From positions 59,892,872-59,956,871 of the forward strand of contig NC_087068.1 of the NCBI RefSeq assembly GCF_963678635.1: a DNA stretch of 64,000 bases, read 5' to 3'. The position numbers were made by a program, and so were the translations under genes. Each line of letters starts with the position of its first letter. The stretch's first letter is position 1. Below the pieces are notes generated by a model. The model saw only the letters and a list, made by a program, of their open reading frames with translations, did no database searches and had not been told where the DNA came from. Source of the DNA: Symsagittifera roscoffensis. Taxonomy: Eukaryota; Xenacoelomorpha; Acoela; Convolutidae. This document shows, one piece after another, positions 32,265 through 44,494 of the stretch.

Positions 32265-32726
32265 ATGTCATTAAAAGAATTAGGAAATAAACAAACAATC
32301 GTATTACACGATTGTGAAATAGACAACCAAAAATATGATCTTGTAATAACACTACACACACAAACAGTTGGATACATTCGAACAAAACGACAAACAATAG
32401 AAAGAAAAATCATAAGTAAACAAAGACAGATAACACGAAAAAGATTTTCAAAAAACGGAAATGCATTCTTCGAATCAGAAGTCAGTAGTCTAGACGCACT
32501 ATATAAATTAACAGAATCAGTAAATAAAAATTGCCCCATCCATGATCAGTTATATTTTTCCGATTCAGAAACAACTTCAAACTCATCAAAAAGAGGAAAA
32601 AGAAGAATAAAAAAGCGATGTAAACACAAACCAGTACATCTATATAATTGGAATCAACCAATTAGACATATTGATAATTATATATTAACAGTCATCAAAC
32701 GAGAAAATGAGCAACACTCAGAGTGA
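32265..32726 (+). CDS. Accessory ORF A of the retroelement, 153 aa, unknown
   Basis: Unbroken frame from ATG 32265. It is rich in Lys/Arg, with a basic stretch SSKRGKRRIKKRCKHK (residues about 107-122) that looks like a nuclear or nucleic-acid-binding signal, and an acidic/Ser patch just before it. No known domain is recognised. It lies upstream of gag, where most Gypsy elements have nothing, and overlaps the next ORF by 20 nt in another frame, so the two are probably made from one mRNA. By position a regulatory (Tat/Rev-like) role is possible, but this is speculation. Confidence 0.5.
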   Translation: MSLKELGNKQTIVLHDCEIDNQKYDLVITLHTQTVGYIRTKRQTIERKIISKQRQITRKRFSKNGNAFFESEVSSLDALYKLTESVNKNCPIHDQLYFSDSETTSNSSKRGKRRIKKRCKHKPVHLYNWNQPIRHIDNYILTVIKRENEQHSE

Positions 32727-33048
32727 CGAAAGTCCAGATGAAGAAGCACTTTTTCCCTTTCGTATAAACTCACTCAGTGATAGAGGACAAACACGATTTT
32801 GTAAAAACCTACCCGTAAAGTTGTTTGAACCAGGAATCAGTCCATGTAAAGCAGAATTCCCAGATATAAAAATCAAAAGACCAATTATAGAACCTTATTT
32901 GAAAGACATATGTAACCTAACACAATATGGAATCTACACCATAGAATTCAGCACACCACGAACAATTCATGGTAAATATGTAATCCAAACAGATGATATT
33001 GATCTAGAATTTTCAAAAGTATTCACAGAATATATCAAAAGCATATAA
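32707..33048 (+). CDS. Accessory ORF B of the retroelement, 113 aa, unknown
   Basis: Begins with ATG inside the last codons of ORF A and ends at TAA 33046. The N-terminus is acidic (SDESPDEEALFPF), the middle contains two Cys, and the C-terminus is again acidic. No signal peptide or membrane segment. Not recognised. The overlap with ORF A, the lack of any stop and its place ahead of the TATA-like site at 33119 suggest that A and B form one unit separate from gag. Confidence 0.45.
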   Translation: MSNTQSDESPDEEALFPFRINSLSDRGQTRFCKNLPVKLFEPGISPCKAEFPDIKIKRPIIEPYLKDICNLTQYGIYTIEFSTPRTIHGKYVIQTDDIDLEFSKVFTEYIKSI

Positions 33049-33104
33049 TATCACAATTCACAGAGAGCAAACTCCATATTCACCAACGAAGTTTTTGCAA
33101 TAAT

Positions 33105-33186
33105 ATATACTTATATATCTATATAAGAAAAAAAAGAAGCTCAAAGTACATCACCAACCCAAACATCCAAACATACAAAGGTAAGA
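33105..33186 (+). promoter_or_regulatory. TATA-like sequence and splice donor ahead of gag
   Basis: CTATATAAGAAA at about 33118 is a good TATA-box match, and about 60 nt on, CAAAG|GTAAGA at 33180/33181 is a near-perfect splice donor. Gag begins 151 nt later at 33332. A donor just before gag is what retroviruses use to make spliced env or accessory mRNAs. The TATA match could mark an internal promoter but is common by chance in such AT-rich DNA. Confidence 0.35.
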
Positions 33187-33331
33187 AACAAAATCACCGC
33201 ATTTTCAACATTTTTAAACATAATCCGTGAAAATTTCACCAATAATGATGTCTCACAAAACACTAAACATGATTTAAAAAAAAATCTTAGCATGGTTTAT
33301 AATAGATTATTTTACCCACAATTTAGATTTA

Positions 33332-36050
33332 ATGGCACAAGCAAGAAAAAATTTTAGACACCAAAGTACCAATGACGACACTGTCATTGCAGAACAATCA
33401 GATTACGTTTGGGACTCTGAATGGTCTCATCCAGTATTTTTAAACATTCCAGCGGATATCTCAAGTCAAGCAATAAGTACAATATATTTTCAAAAAGATC
33501 TTGTAAAAGTAATACCATTAACGATTGACGCAACACCATTAAATTACAATACATTTTTACCTGATACACGAAATAACAGCTTAAATTCAACAGTTATACA
33601 TAATGAAAACCTCAATGGAACTAGAAATCTTACACAACAAGATATTCAAACACCATCACACTTCATAAATGAAGAAATAGTCCAAACAACAGTAACAACT
33701 AAACAACAAAGTATCTCACCAATACGTCCGAATCTCACAACACCAAAAAATACAAATACATTACTACCACAAGTAACCTTACAATCGACCGTCAAACCTT
33801 CGGTTGCTCCAAAATATTCCCATATGGACTATCAGACATATAGACCAATGACGAAACCATCAAAAACACGAAAAACGTTCACAAAAAACACTTTTGCAGA
33901 ACACAATTATAACTATGTACATCAATCAAAAACAAATCAACCCCCCCCCCCCCCCCAAAAAAATACGCAAAACCTAAAACACGTAAGTTCTCATTATTGG
34001 AATTTTCCAATTACATCAACCAATTCAGTAAATTTTCCAGATAATCCACGCCCTCCACAGGATCATAGTGAAAATTACCCATTTTTTCAACAAAATAAGA
34101 ATAAAAAACAAACACCTTATAACACAAATTACTTATCATCTGATGATGATGATTACTATCAACCAGATATATTTGCACCATATACTAAAGAATATCGCAC
34201 ACAAAGACCGCGACAATCTCAACCATCCCAAAATATGAAAATTTACCCAGAAAATCCAACAGACATGCAAAATCAACAGCCAATGCATATACAAAACCCA
34301 TTTAACCTATACAGCCACAAAATCAAATGACTCTGCATTCTTACCAACCGACCTAAATGCAAAATGAAATACCACTTCCATATTACCTTCAACAACATGA
34401 AATAACAAAAAACCAACTTGCAAACTTCTCGCAAATGCCAAATGCCGCAGAATCACTAAAAATGACTATGAATCCATACCTCATGGGTGGATCATCAATA
34501 ACATCGAATAAACCACTGATGGTGTTCACAGGAACAGACCCTGAATATTCTGTAGAAGACTATTTAAACGCAGTCACAGCAGTTTTAATTTTAAATATAG
34601 GACCTGAACCAATTAACACGCCACTTCATCGAAATTGGATACATAGACGCACAGCAATAATACAAACAACACTAGATGGCGCAGGCCAAAAATAGTTTTC
34701 AGTACTACCTATAGACATAAAATCAGATTGGAAAAAATGCACACAAGAATTTTCAAAAATGTTTGATTCTGAAAGAAACAAACAATATCAAAGAGTTTTA
34801 TGCAACGAAATACGCAGATTACCAAATGAAACAATTAAAAAATTAGCAGTTCGAATCGAAACACTAGTTTGAAAAGCATATTTACTTAATACACACGATT
34901 ATAAAAACACAAAAATGACAGAAATTTTAATGATGACCCTAACACATCAATTAAGGAAAATAGCTAGGAAAAAGAGAGCATCTCATCCTTCCTCAATTCG
35001 AGAGCCAGATTTAGATTTTAGAAAAATAGTAGATAATTTAGAACAAGCAGAAATCACAATGAAACTTGGAGAAACAGAAAACCTAAAACTACAGTATGTT
35101 AATCGGATTGAAACAAATACTACACATATAAATAACATATAAGAATCAGACACAGACCTGATTGAAAAAATCACTGAAATACTAAACATCCATGAAAGGA
35201 ACCCAAATTTTAAAGCCAAACGATCTTTCAAGAAATGGTGTAATTATTGCCGACGATACGGACACAGTATTGCCGAATGTAGACAAAAACAACAAGACAA
35301 TCAGAATAAACCTCAAAAGCACAAAGAACCAAATAAGTCATTCTATCAATATATGAAAAAAGATCAAAACCTACCAAACAAAAATATATATAGTAATAAT
35401 AGTTCAGGAAAACCATTTCCAAGTAACTCAAATTATTCAAGAAATCAATCACCATATAACTCTAGTTCCAGAGGTAAATCGCCCGAACGAGGAAATTCAC
35501 GAAATTTCTCACAAAATAGATACAGTCGACCGCATAGTCAAAATAACCAAAATAAAAATAACTATTCACGATCGAATTCCAACACAACAAAATTTGTTTC
35601 TGCATCCAGTTCCCATTCAAATCCAAGGAACAGACACTATTCTAACAATAAATCACGAAACTCATCATAAAACAGAAATAGAAACTCTTCAAACAATAGG
35701 AATAGAGTTTACTCCAATAATCGAAATCAAAAATATCCAAACAACAGATCAAAGAATAATTCATATAATAGATCAAATTATCACAGCTCAAAAGATAACT
35801 ATCAAAACAGATCAAGAATTAATTCACAAAAGCGAAACTCAAGTTACAACAATAGATACAGAAATTATTCCCAATCACCCATAGGAATAATAACCCTTAC
35901 CCCGATTCTAGACACCGATACAGAAGTAACACACCAAAGCATCAAAGACACATCAATCAAGTGCAAACAAATGAAGAAACAACTTCAGACCCCCCAGATA
36001 TTGATAACACAGAAAATAATGAATTACAATTAAATCACATTAATTGTTAA
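33332..36050 (+). pseudogene. gag: gag, broken
   Basis: The first part (33332-34330, 332 codons) is Gln/Asn/Pro-rich and contains a Pro run encoded by 16 consecutive C at 33941-33956. A frame change lies between 34320 and 34357. The second part holds a conserved capsid-like stretch (34500-35140) with in-frame stops at 34693 (TAG), 34870 (TGA) and 35140 (TAA). A CCHC zinc knuckle follows at 35239-35280 (CNYCRRYGHSIAEC). Downstream is an Asn/Ser/Arg-rich tail with a stop at 35668. Gag forms the particle and the knuckle binds genomic RNA. The N-terminal extension before the capsid is long for a Gypsy element. Confidence 0.7.
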
Positions 36051-36399
36051 TCAACAGATACTGAAAGTGATACAGATAACACCATCTCAGTAAGTATGAT
36101 AACAGTCGAAAACGACTAGAACCTATCATATATGAACAACCCTTTAATTCACACATATACGAAAATCAATTAGAACTTCTCCATAATTACTATACCACAC
36201 CCATAAATAATAATACACAACCTATACAAGAGGTAAACGAAATTAACACTGTAATTAAACCTGATAAAGAAGATGAAGTACAATGCTCAAACACAAAACA
36301 CATTTATCAAAACATACAGAAAGAACAACCAAGAGAAAAAATTTGGACAATCCCACTTCTCCTAGAAAGTCCAAGAAGTAAAGAATTCCAACCACCAGA

Positions 36400-39300
36400 T
36401 CTTGAAAATGATTTTTTAATTGACTCAGGAGCAGAATCAAATATAATTAACATTCCCACATGGAATGAAATTAAAATACTTCACCCGAACTTAACACCTC
36501 TTGAAATATCTAGTAAATTGGCAACAGCACAAGGATCGACATTAGTAAACTATGGAAAAATCCAACTATTCCTTGTTCCCACAAGGACAATGGAACAAAA
36601 CAAGATTCTGAACAAGCCATTTAAACAAACATTTCATTCACTGATATTAAGCACGATATCATTGGCATACCGTATATTACTAAATATATACCAACAATAA
36701 ACCTCTTAAATAGTAAAATCCATATCAAAGACAAATAAACAAAAACAAAAAACACAGCCTTAACATTCTTTCAAAGATTAAACAAACAACCACCATTTTT
36801 CTCAAAATTTTACCCCATATATAATCAAGAACGGAAACACCTGAAACCACTATCAGGAAATATATATAAATTTTCAATAAAATAAGTTCATCAGTATGAC
36901 AAAAGTCAAAACAAACAACAGCTTTTCATGTCAGATTTCGAATTTAAACCCATTCACAAGTTTTTCAAAATTACAATCTCATCCATAAAATATTTAAAAA
37001 ACACAAATTCCGTTATTATTTCACTACACGTATATAATAATACATCATATCGATTAACACTACCTTTAGGACTATTAGGATATTGTGAAACGAATGCTAC
37101 AACTTCACCTATAAAGGAAGTAGCATATCGAGTAAATAATGTATTACAACTACTAGATATTTACCAATCAACAATTCTTGATGAAGATTTATCCATAAAT
37201 AATATAAATAAAGAAATACAGATTATTTCACAAAAACACCATATTTTAAACCAACATCAATATAACAAATTATACAAAAGAACAACAAAAATTTTTAACA
37301 ATGTTTAATTTTCAACATTCACAAATTAAACAAGATGCATTTGACAAATTAGCAAAACAACTGATAAAATATTCCACAGTCTACGCAACATCAAAATTTG
37401 ACGTTGGAAAAATTAGTTCATCACTACACCTCTCATTAAAATCTGACGCAGTTTTTAAGGAACAAAGTGCAAGTAAAGTACCAATTCACTTACACGACAA
37501 GGTAAATAGATTACTTGATATTTTAGAACAATTCGAAATTTTATCACCAGTAAATAAGGAAGAACAACCAAAAAGAAATACCTTCATCAACCACGTTATC
37601 ATTCTAGCAAAAGGTGAATCACTAAAAATAGTTTTAGACGCTAGATATCTCAATTCACTAATTGACGAATCGAAATGCAATTGGCCTATTGAACCAATAC
37701 AAGTTATCTTAACAAAGATAAATGGTAAATACTTCACAACCGCAGATATGAATAGTTCTTATTACCAAATTCCGCTAGATGAACAATCACGACGCTTAAC
37801 ACAATTTGTTATTGGAAATCAACAAAACGAATTTAATCGATTATGCTATTGAATATCCATAGGACCAGCAGCTTTTTCAGCTTTCATGAGTAAAATGTTT
37901 AGACCATTAATACTCAAGACAAATGCAATCACATATCTAGATGATGTTTTCATGCAATCACAAACTAAAGAAGAAATGCTTACAGATTTGGAACAGTATC
38001 ATAAATTACTTAAGAACGAAAATCTGAAAGCAGCCCCCGATAAATCACATTTTTTCTTAGCACGCGTTAAATTTTAGGACATAATATTGAACGAAATATA
38101 ATGACCCCATTAAAATCACGCATTGAAGCAATCCAAAATCTTCAACCACCTACAAATAAAAAAAAATCCAAGAATTCCAAGGAAAGTTGAATTTCTTAAT
38201 TAAATATGTTTACAAAATGCAATTATACGGAAGACCTCTTTATAACATCCTCAGACAACAAAATAATTTTGAATGGACCACTGAACATCAAACACGATTT
38301 GAAGAAATTAAAAAACTTTTAACAGAACAAATTTCAAACACAATTCCAGATCCTAACCAACCATTCTATGCAATGTGCGATGCTTCAAATTTTGGCATCG
38401 GTGCAGCATTACTACAATCACATAGTGGTACAAATAAAATGAACCTTATATCAGCAAATTCCCGATTATTCACTCAAGCAGAGCTACGACTCTCAACTCT
38501 AATGAGAGAATGTACAGCTATAATTTATACACTTACAGAATACGAATTTCTGATACTTGGATCAAAACACCCAAAAGTTCTATTTACAGATCATAAACCA
38601 ATTATATTTCTCTTCACACAAAAATCAAATCCTAATCATTGAGTTTATAGATTTCAACTAACTTCAAGGAAATTCCCAAACTTACATATAGTTTGGACAG
38701 CAGGAAAAAACCTTGCATTAGCAGATACATTAAGTAGAAATACGCCACCTGAACTACTTAAACGAAAAATTACAGTCAAAATACCAAAAAATATTACATT
38801 CTATATCGCAAAAAATGAAACATCACCCCGATTAGAATGCAAATACGCAGTAAATCTGACATTGATCAATCACAAATAAATAATCTACAACAATTTCCAC
38901 TTTAATTCGTTTGCCAAAATAATCACTATGAAGTTGATTTATTAGGCACATCTACCTTTAAACCAATTCCATACTCACAATGGATCAAAAATAATACCCA
39001 ACAAAAGAAAATGAAACAACAACCGCATAAAAAAATACCCTTTTTCATTTAATTGAAAAAAACTTTTGACCGATAAAATAAACTTATCAGAACCACAAAC
39101 ATATGATTCAAACTACACAATAAATCAAGTTTTTAACCTCCATGACCCACTTGACACAATTCCCCTATCAAAACTAGAAATTGAAAATATTTTTCTTCCA
39201 CCAAAAAAGAAGAAGTTACACATCAACTTTTGAAACAATACCAAAATTTTGACCCAGTAATTAGACAACTCAAACCGTGGAACAAATACAAAACAAAACC

Positions 39301-40960
39301 AGCAAAAGCTGATACTACAATTTTAGGAAACAAAACACTCCTCCGACATTTCCGAAAATTTAATAACACAAGCAATGAAAATACGGATCTTTCAGAATAT
39401 CAATTAGATGATTCAAAAGTTCCCTGTCTCCCTTTTAGTATGATACTGATAGAATTTAAAATCTCCCATACACAGAATGCAAAAGGACACTCAGGATCAG
39501 TAAAGACATACTCGAACTTTGCACAAAATTTTTATTTTCCAAATGCCCCAATTTGGATAAAAGTATTATGCAATGATTGTATAATATGTTAATTGAACAA
39601 ACCTTATCCAAATCAAAAACAGATAGCACAAAAACAAGATTTTAAAGGACAAAGTTTATATTTCAACCATAGAATTTCATTCGACACAAAAGGACCAATT
39701 TCACCATCCTCTGAAGGAAATTCTTACATTATGGTCTTTGTTGATGCATTCACACATTATGTAGCACTCAACCCAGTACCACATTGTAATGCTTACTATG
39801 CTTACACAACACTTTACGAACACTGGATAGCTAAATTCAGATTACCCGAAATCCTAGTTACAGACAACGGTAGAGAATTTTTTAATAATGAAATCATCAC
39901 ACTATGCCACTTATATAACATTAAACATAAACCACGTACATCTGATGCACCTTGTACAAACGGTTTAGTCGAAGGTATGAACCGTTCATTACAAGAGTTT
40001 CTTAGATGTATCATTAATGGAAATGATACACGATACACGGAATGGTCAGCAGATGTAAAATTACTTCCCTTATCATACAATTCACAAATCACGACAACTT
40101 TAGGAATGTCACCATATGAATGGGTTTTCAATCAAAAGTCACGAAAACCACTTATGTTCACATCAAATGCCCATAAAAATGCACAAGGTCATTGCCAACC
40201 AAATAAAGACTCAGTTTGTTATAACCTACCTTTACACACGCATGATGAAGATCATTTTCATCACCCACAAATCCTTAAATTAGCCTCCGGTACAAACACC
40301 GAATGGATTTTAAATAGAGATAAAAAGCACACTGAAATCTACCAAAAAGTAACAAAGAAATTGTTACAAAGGTAAAACGTTAACGAACAAATTAATTCAC
40401 GCTTTACACCAGCCACAGATTTAAAAATTGGAACATTTGTCTTAATACCTAACTTTGATACACAAAAAGGAATTTCTAAAAAATTACAACTAATTCGCAA
40501 GGTAATACCAAATAGTTGCCAAACCCACTGAAGTAACATAAAAACTCACAGATTCAACCAAAAAAGAAACTGTTCAACATCGTAACAATTTATTACCTTA
40601 CTATCCAAAAGAATACGCATTACGCGAATTAACTCAACTATATTCTTTTACAGGTTTAAAAGTTATCCAAAATCATACACATACAGAACAAGCAACAAAA
40701 GTACAATCCGACGTTCAGCATAAACAAAATTAAAAACAAAACACAACTCATAATAATACAAAAACACCAGACCCAAAAACATCTCAAAAAGAAAGAAAAA
40801 ACAGGAAAATGACAGAAAAATTTTTACCACAAGAACAAGTACGAAAATGAGAACACAGAGATTTATCACGACTTAGAAATCAACCACGTAAAAATTACAA
40901 AACATTCATCCCACAATCTAAAATATTAAAGAAAGTTGAATTTCAAAAACAAATTTGATT
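36400..40960 (+). pseudogene. pol: pol (protease, RT, RNase H, integrase), broken
   Basis: The protease active site DSG is at 36422-36430. RT spans about 37301-38160 with the catalytic YLDD at 37934-37945. RNase H follows, with its first Asp in CDAS near 38379. In integrase the HHCC zinc finger lies in 39467-39592 and the catalytic triad is intact: Asp at 39683, Asp at 39863 and Glu at 39971, giving D,D35E. Breaks: stops at 37850 (TGA), 38640 (TGA), about 38904 (TAA), 39590 (TAA), 40373 (TAA) and 40848 (TGA); frame changes near 37300, 38075, 38165, 38900-39200 and 40505. The integrase C-terminal region is followed by a basic tail that ends at about 40958, inside the first 714-bp repeat. The enzyme core motifs survive although the frame does not. 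Confidence 0.85.
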
Positions 40961-42975
40961 TTTAAATGAGTAATTTGTACACCTTTAAATCATTTTGAAC
41001 TTTCATATTTTCAAAATAACATGCTGAAACATACGCAACAATTCTTGTTCAAATTCAGCCAATAGGATTCACTCAAATCCGTCACCTTCAATATCTCTAA
41101 CACAAACCTACTAGCCGATAGATATTAATCTCCAGGCATATCTATAACTATAACTTTACAAACTCCATGTCAAAAATATGCAACTTTCTAAAACTTGACA
41201 ACTAAAATAAGTACACCCTAATATTACAACCCTCCCCTAACTAATAACGCAAAGATCAACAAAATTTTCCCAACTCAGACCTCAAAAACCCCCCAACCAA
41301 AAATGGCAAATTAGCCTAAAGTGAAAAAAGACCATAATCAATTGGCCTAAATTACAAATATTTCAATAATACCCTAGATTATCTACCAAATAAAATCAAA
41401 GCAAAGAAGACCTCCCAAACACCATAAAATTAGCCTCCAACAGTTTTTCACAAAACTCAACCCACTTGTCAAAAAACAAAAAATATTCCGACCACACTTG
41501 AATTTTGCCCCAGAAGTTCAAAAAAATATTCGACGAACGAATCAAAAACATCTCAAACAGTCTAACACACAGAGATTTATCACGACTTAGAAATCAACCA
41601 CGTAAAAATTACAAAACATTCATCCCACAATCTAAAATATTAAAGAAAATTGAATTTCAAAAACAACTTTGATTTTTAAAAGAGTAAATTGTACACCTTT
41701 AAATCATTTTGAACTTTCATATTTTCAAAATAACATGCTGAAACATACGCAACAATTCTAGTTCAAATTCAGCCAATAGGATTCACTCAAGTCCGTCACC
41801 TTCAATATCTCTAACACAAACCTACTAGCCGATAGATATTAATCTCCAGGCATATCTATAACTATAACTTTACAACCTTCATGTCAAAAATATGCAACTT
41901 TCTAAAACTTGACAACTAAAATAAGTACACCCTAATATTACAACCCTCCCCTAACTAATAACGCAAAGATCAACAATATTTTCCCAACTCAGACCTCAAA
42001 AACCCCCAACCAAAAATGGCAAATTAGCCTAAAGTGAAAAAAGACCATAATCAATTGGCCTAAATTACAAATATTTCAATAATACCCTAGATTATCTACC
42101 AAATAAAATCAAAGCAAAGAAGACCTCCCAAACACCATAAAATTAGCCTCCAACAATTTTTCACAAAACTCAACCCACTTGTCAAAAAACAAAAAATATT
42201 CCGACCACACTTGAATTTTGCCCCAGAAGTTCAAAAAAATATTCGACGAACGAATCAAAAACATCTCAAACAGTCTACCACACAGAGATTTATCACGACT
42301 TAGAAATCAACCACGTAAAAATTACAAAACATTCATCCCACAATCTAAAATATTAAAGAAAATTGAATTTCAAAAACAACTTTGATTTTTAAATGAGTAA
42401 ATTGTACACCTTTAAATCATTTTGAACTTTCATATTTTCAAAATAACATGCTGAAACATACGCAACAATTCTGGTTCAAATTCAACCAATAGGGTTTACT
42501 CAAATCCGTCACCTTCAATATCTCTAACACAAACCTACTAGCCGATAGATATTAATCTCCAGGCATATCTATAACTATAACTTTACAACCTCCATGTCAA
42601 AAATATGCAACTTTCCAAAATTTGACAACTAAAATAAGTACCACCTTAATATTACAACCCTCCTTTAACTAATAACGCAAAGATCAACAATATTTTCCCA
42701 ACTCAGACCTCAAAAACCCCCCAACCAAAAATGGCAAATTAGCCTAAAGTGAAAAAAGACCATAACCAATTGGCCTAAATTACAAATATTTCAAAAATAC
42801 CCTAGATTATCTACCAAATAAAAACAAAGCCAAGAAGACCTCCCAAACACCATAAAATTAGCCTCCAACAAGTTTTCACAAAACTCCACCCACTTGTCAA
42901 AAAACAAAAAAATAATCCGACCACACTTGAATTTCGCCCCAGAAATTCAAAAAATATTCTCTCAAACAGTCAATA
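40854..42975 (+). repeat. 714-bp unit repeated three times between pol and env
   Basis: Copies start at 40854, 41568 and 42281 (periods 714 and 713), each beginning CACAGAGATTTATCACGACT. The third ends near 42975. Each unit holds the last about 35 codons of pol followed by about 600 bp without a long frame. Copies 1 and 2 differ at only a handful of bases, copy 3 at a few more. Shared blocks include GCCGATAGATATTAATCTCC. Only the first copy's coding part is joined to pol. A recent unequal exchange or template switch is likely. An assembly artefact is possible. Confidence 0.9.
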
Positions 42976-43196
42976 CCTTAAAAAATATAATCTCAAATCT
43001 TTTCATAAAATTTTTCTTTCTCTTTAACCTTTTGCTAATATTTTTTATTGAAACTTTTGAAGCCTTAAAAATCATTTTAATAATTTTTTGCAATATTTTT
43101 TAAAAATTTTCTACTCCCTATTTCAAATATATCTCCAACTTTCCCAAATCATTGACCACACACATTCACAGGTACGATAACTCAAAGTCTATTTAA

Positions 43197-43385
43197 ATGA
43201 TACAAACAATTTTTAGTAGAACAGATATTTTTTTGCTATTCATAATTTTCATCACATTTTTATCATCCCTAATCATGACCATGTGCAAATCTGTAAAAAA
43301 GGCAATAGTCACATTCGCCTTAGCAACAATCCTTTTAATCCATTTTATCGAAGAATATTGCAATAAACATAAATCTTCCCACTAG
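43197..43385 (+). CDS. Small membrane ORF of the retroelement, 62 aa
   Basis: From ATG 43197. It has two hydrophobic stretches (about residues 10-30, FLLFIIFITFLSSLIM, and 36-51, AIVTFALATILLIHFI) separated by the short basic loop CKSVKKA, and ends with a His/Lys-rich tail. It could be a two-pass mini membrane protein or the 5' exon of the next ORF, which it meets at its end. No family recognised. Confidence 0.35.
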   Translation: MIQTIFSRTDIFLLFIIFITFLSSLIMTMCKSVKKAIVTFALATILLIHFIEEYCNKHKSSH

Positions 43386-44305
43386 AAAAAGATCAATTGG
43401 ACACGTTTCCAAAATTGCTAACCAACCACCACAAAATCAATCTTCACCGACATCTTCCCAAGTCATACCCACAACCAGTCAAGACCCCCAAACATCCATA
43501 CGAATTTCTTTCCAAGTTAACCCGTACACTTTTGAAGAACGACACGCTCGCTTAGCTGAACCACTAGAACCAGTTCAGCGACAAGCATCCCTAAGTGAAC
43601 CAACATATAATTTGTACCCCACATTACCAGAAGACTTAAATAGAGTACGACATATTAGTCAAAATTAAAATACAGTTGAAATAAATAGACAAATTATACA
43701 TCCACGAAGAAATAGGAATTTTCAAACCCCCAGAGTTCATTTTGATATACCCCAATCACCAACACCAACTACTTCAGAAAATTCAAGTGGTACATTACCA
43801 GAAACTCCCACACTTCTTTCACAACATAGCACCTCAAGTATACTATCAGACTATCTAGGTTCAACCCCCACATCACAGCAAATCCGAGAAAACCCTTTTA
43901 ATCCCCCAGATACCCGAGAAAGACCACCATATTGGACAACACACTCATATACAACCCAACTTGGTAAATGAACCAATAGATATTTCTACTGATACAACAC
44001 TATCATCGTTACCAGAAACATTATCACTCCCGTCAACACCATCATTAGGTCAAATCTCACCGACACTTTTCCTTTTAAATTTCCCAAATAACCTCGACGC
44101 TAGATATCGAGAACAATCATCATTAAATATCTCTTTACGATTAGATTGGAACACTTTCGTAGCACCTCCCCCATTATTTGGACAACATCAAGAAAGTAAC
44201 CGACTCCACAGTTGGGCACTAAATAGATTACAATATAGACAGGGATCCACGAAGATATTCGAGAACATAATACTCAAATACTCCAACAAAATAGTCTCCA
44301 ATTAA
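43384..44305 (+). pseudogene. Pro/Ser/Thr-rich ORF between pol and env, broken
   Basis: An open frame runs from about 43384 with one stop (TAA 43666-43668) to about 43970, where the frame changes to that of 43961-44305. Composition is Pro/Ser/Thr/Gln-rich throughout, with clusters such as PETPTLLSQHSTSS and LSLPSTPSLGQ, and no Cys. Low-complexity disordered proteins of this kind occur as matrix- or mucin-like parts of retroelement proteins. Function unknown. Confidence 0.4.
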
Positions 44306-44494
44306 AGTTTGAAATTACAATCAGACTTAATAATATTGTTCAACACCCCTATCCATTAAATCCACCAAATATAACAGCTCAATCGCTACCACCACCATTA
44401 TAACAACTGAAGTAATATGTAAATACGATAGATATACAAAAAACACAATTGGATACATAGCATTTTACAACCCATACTTCGGATTATCATACAC

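Noticed and set aside
34693-40850. Alternative genetic code or programmed readthrough to explain stops in gag-pol
   Set aside because: Stops of all three kinds occur together with frame changes, and the TRAF, GIMAP-like and other host frames in the window read with the standard code and end at TGA, TAA or TAG. Decay is simpler, though recoding is kept as a testable alternative.
40854-42975. The 714-bp unit as LTRs of a nested element
   Set aside because: Copies are directly adjacent with no internal domain, lie inside the larger element and contain the end of pol. A tandem duplication fits better.
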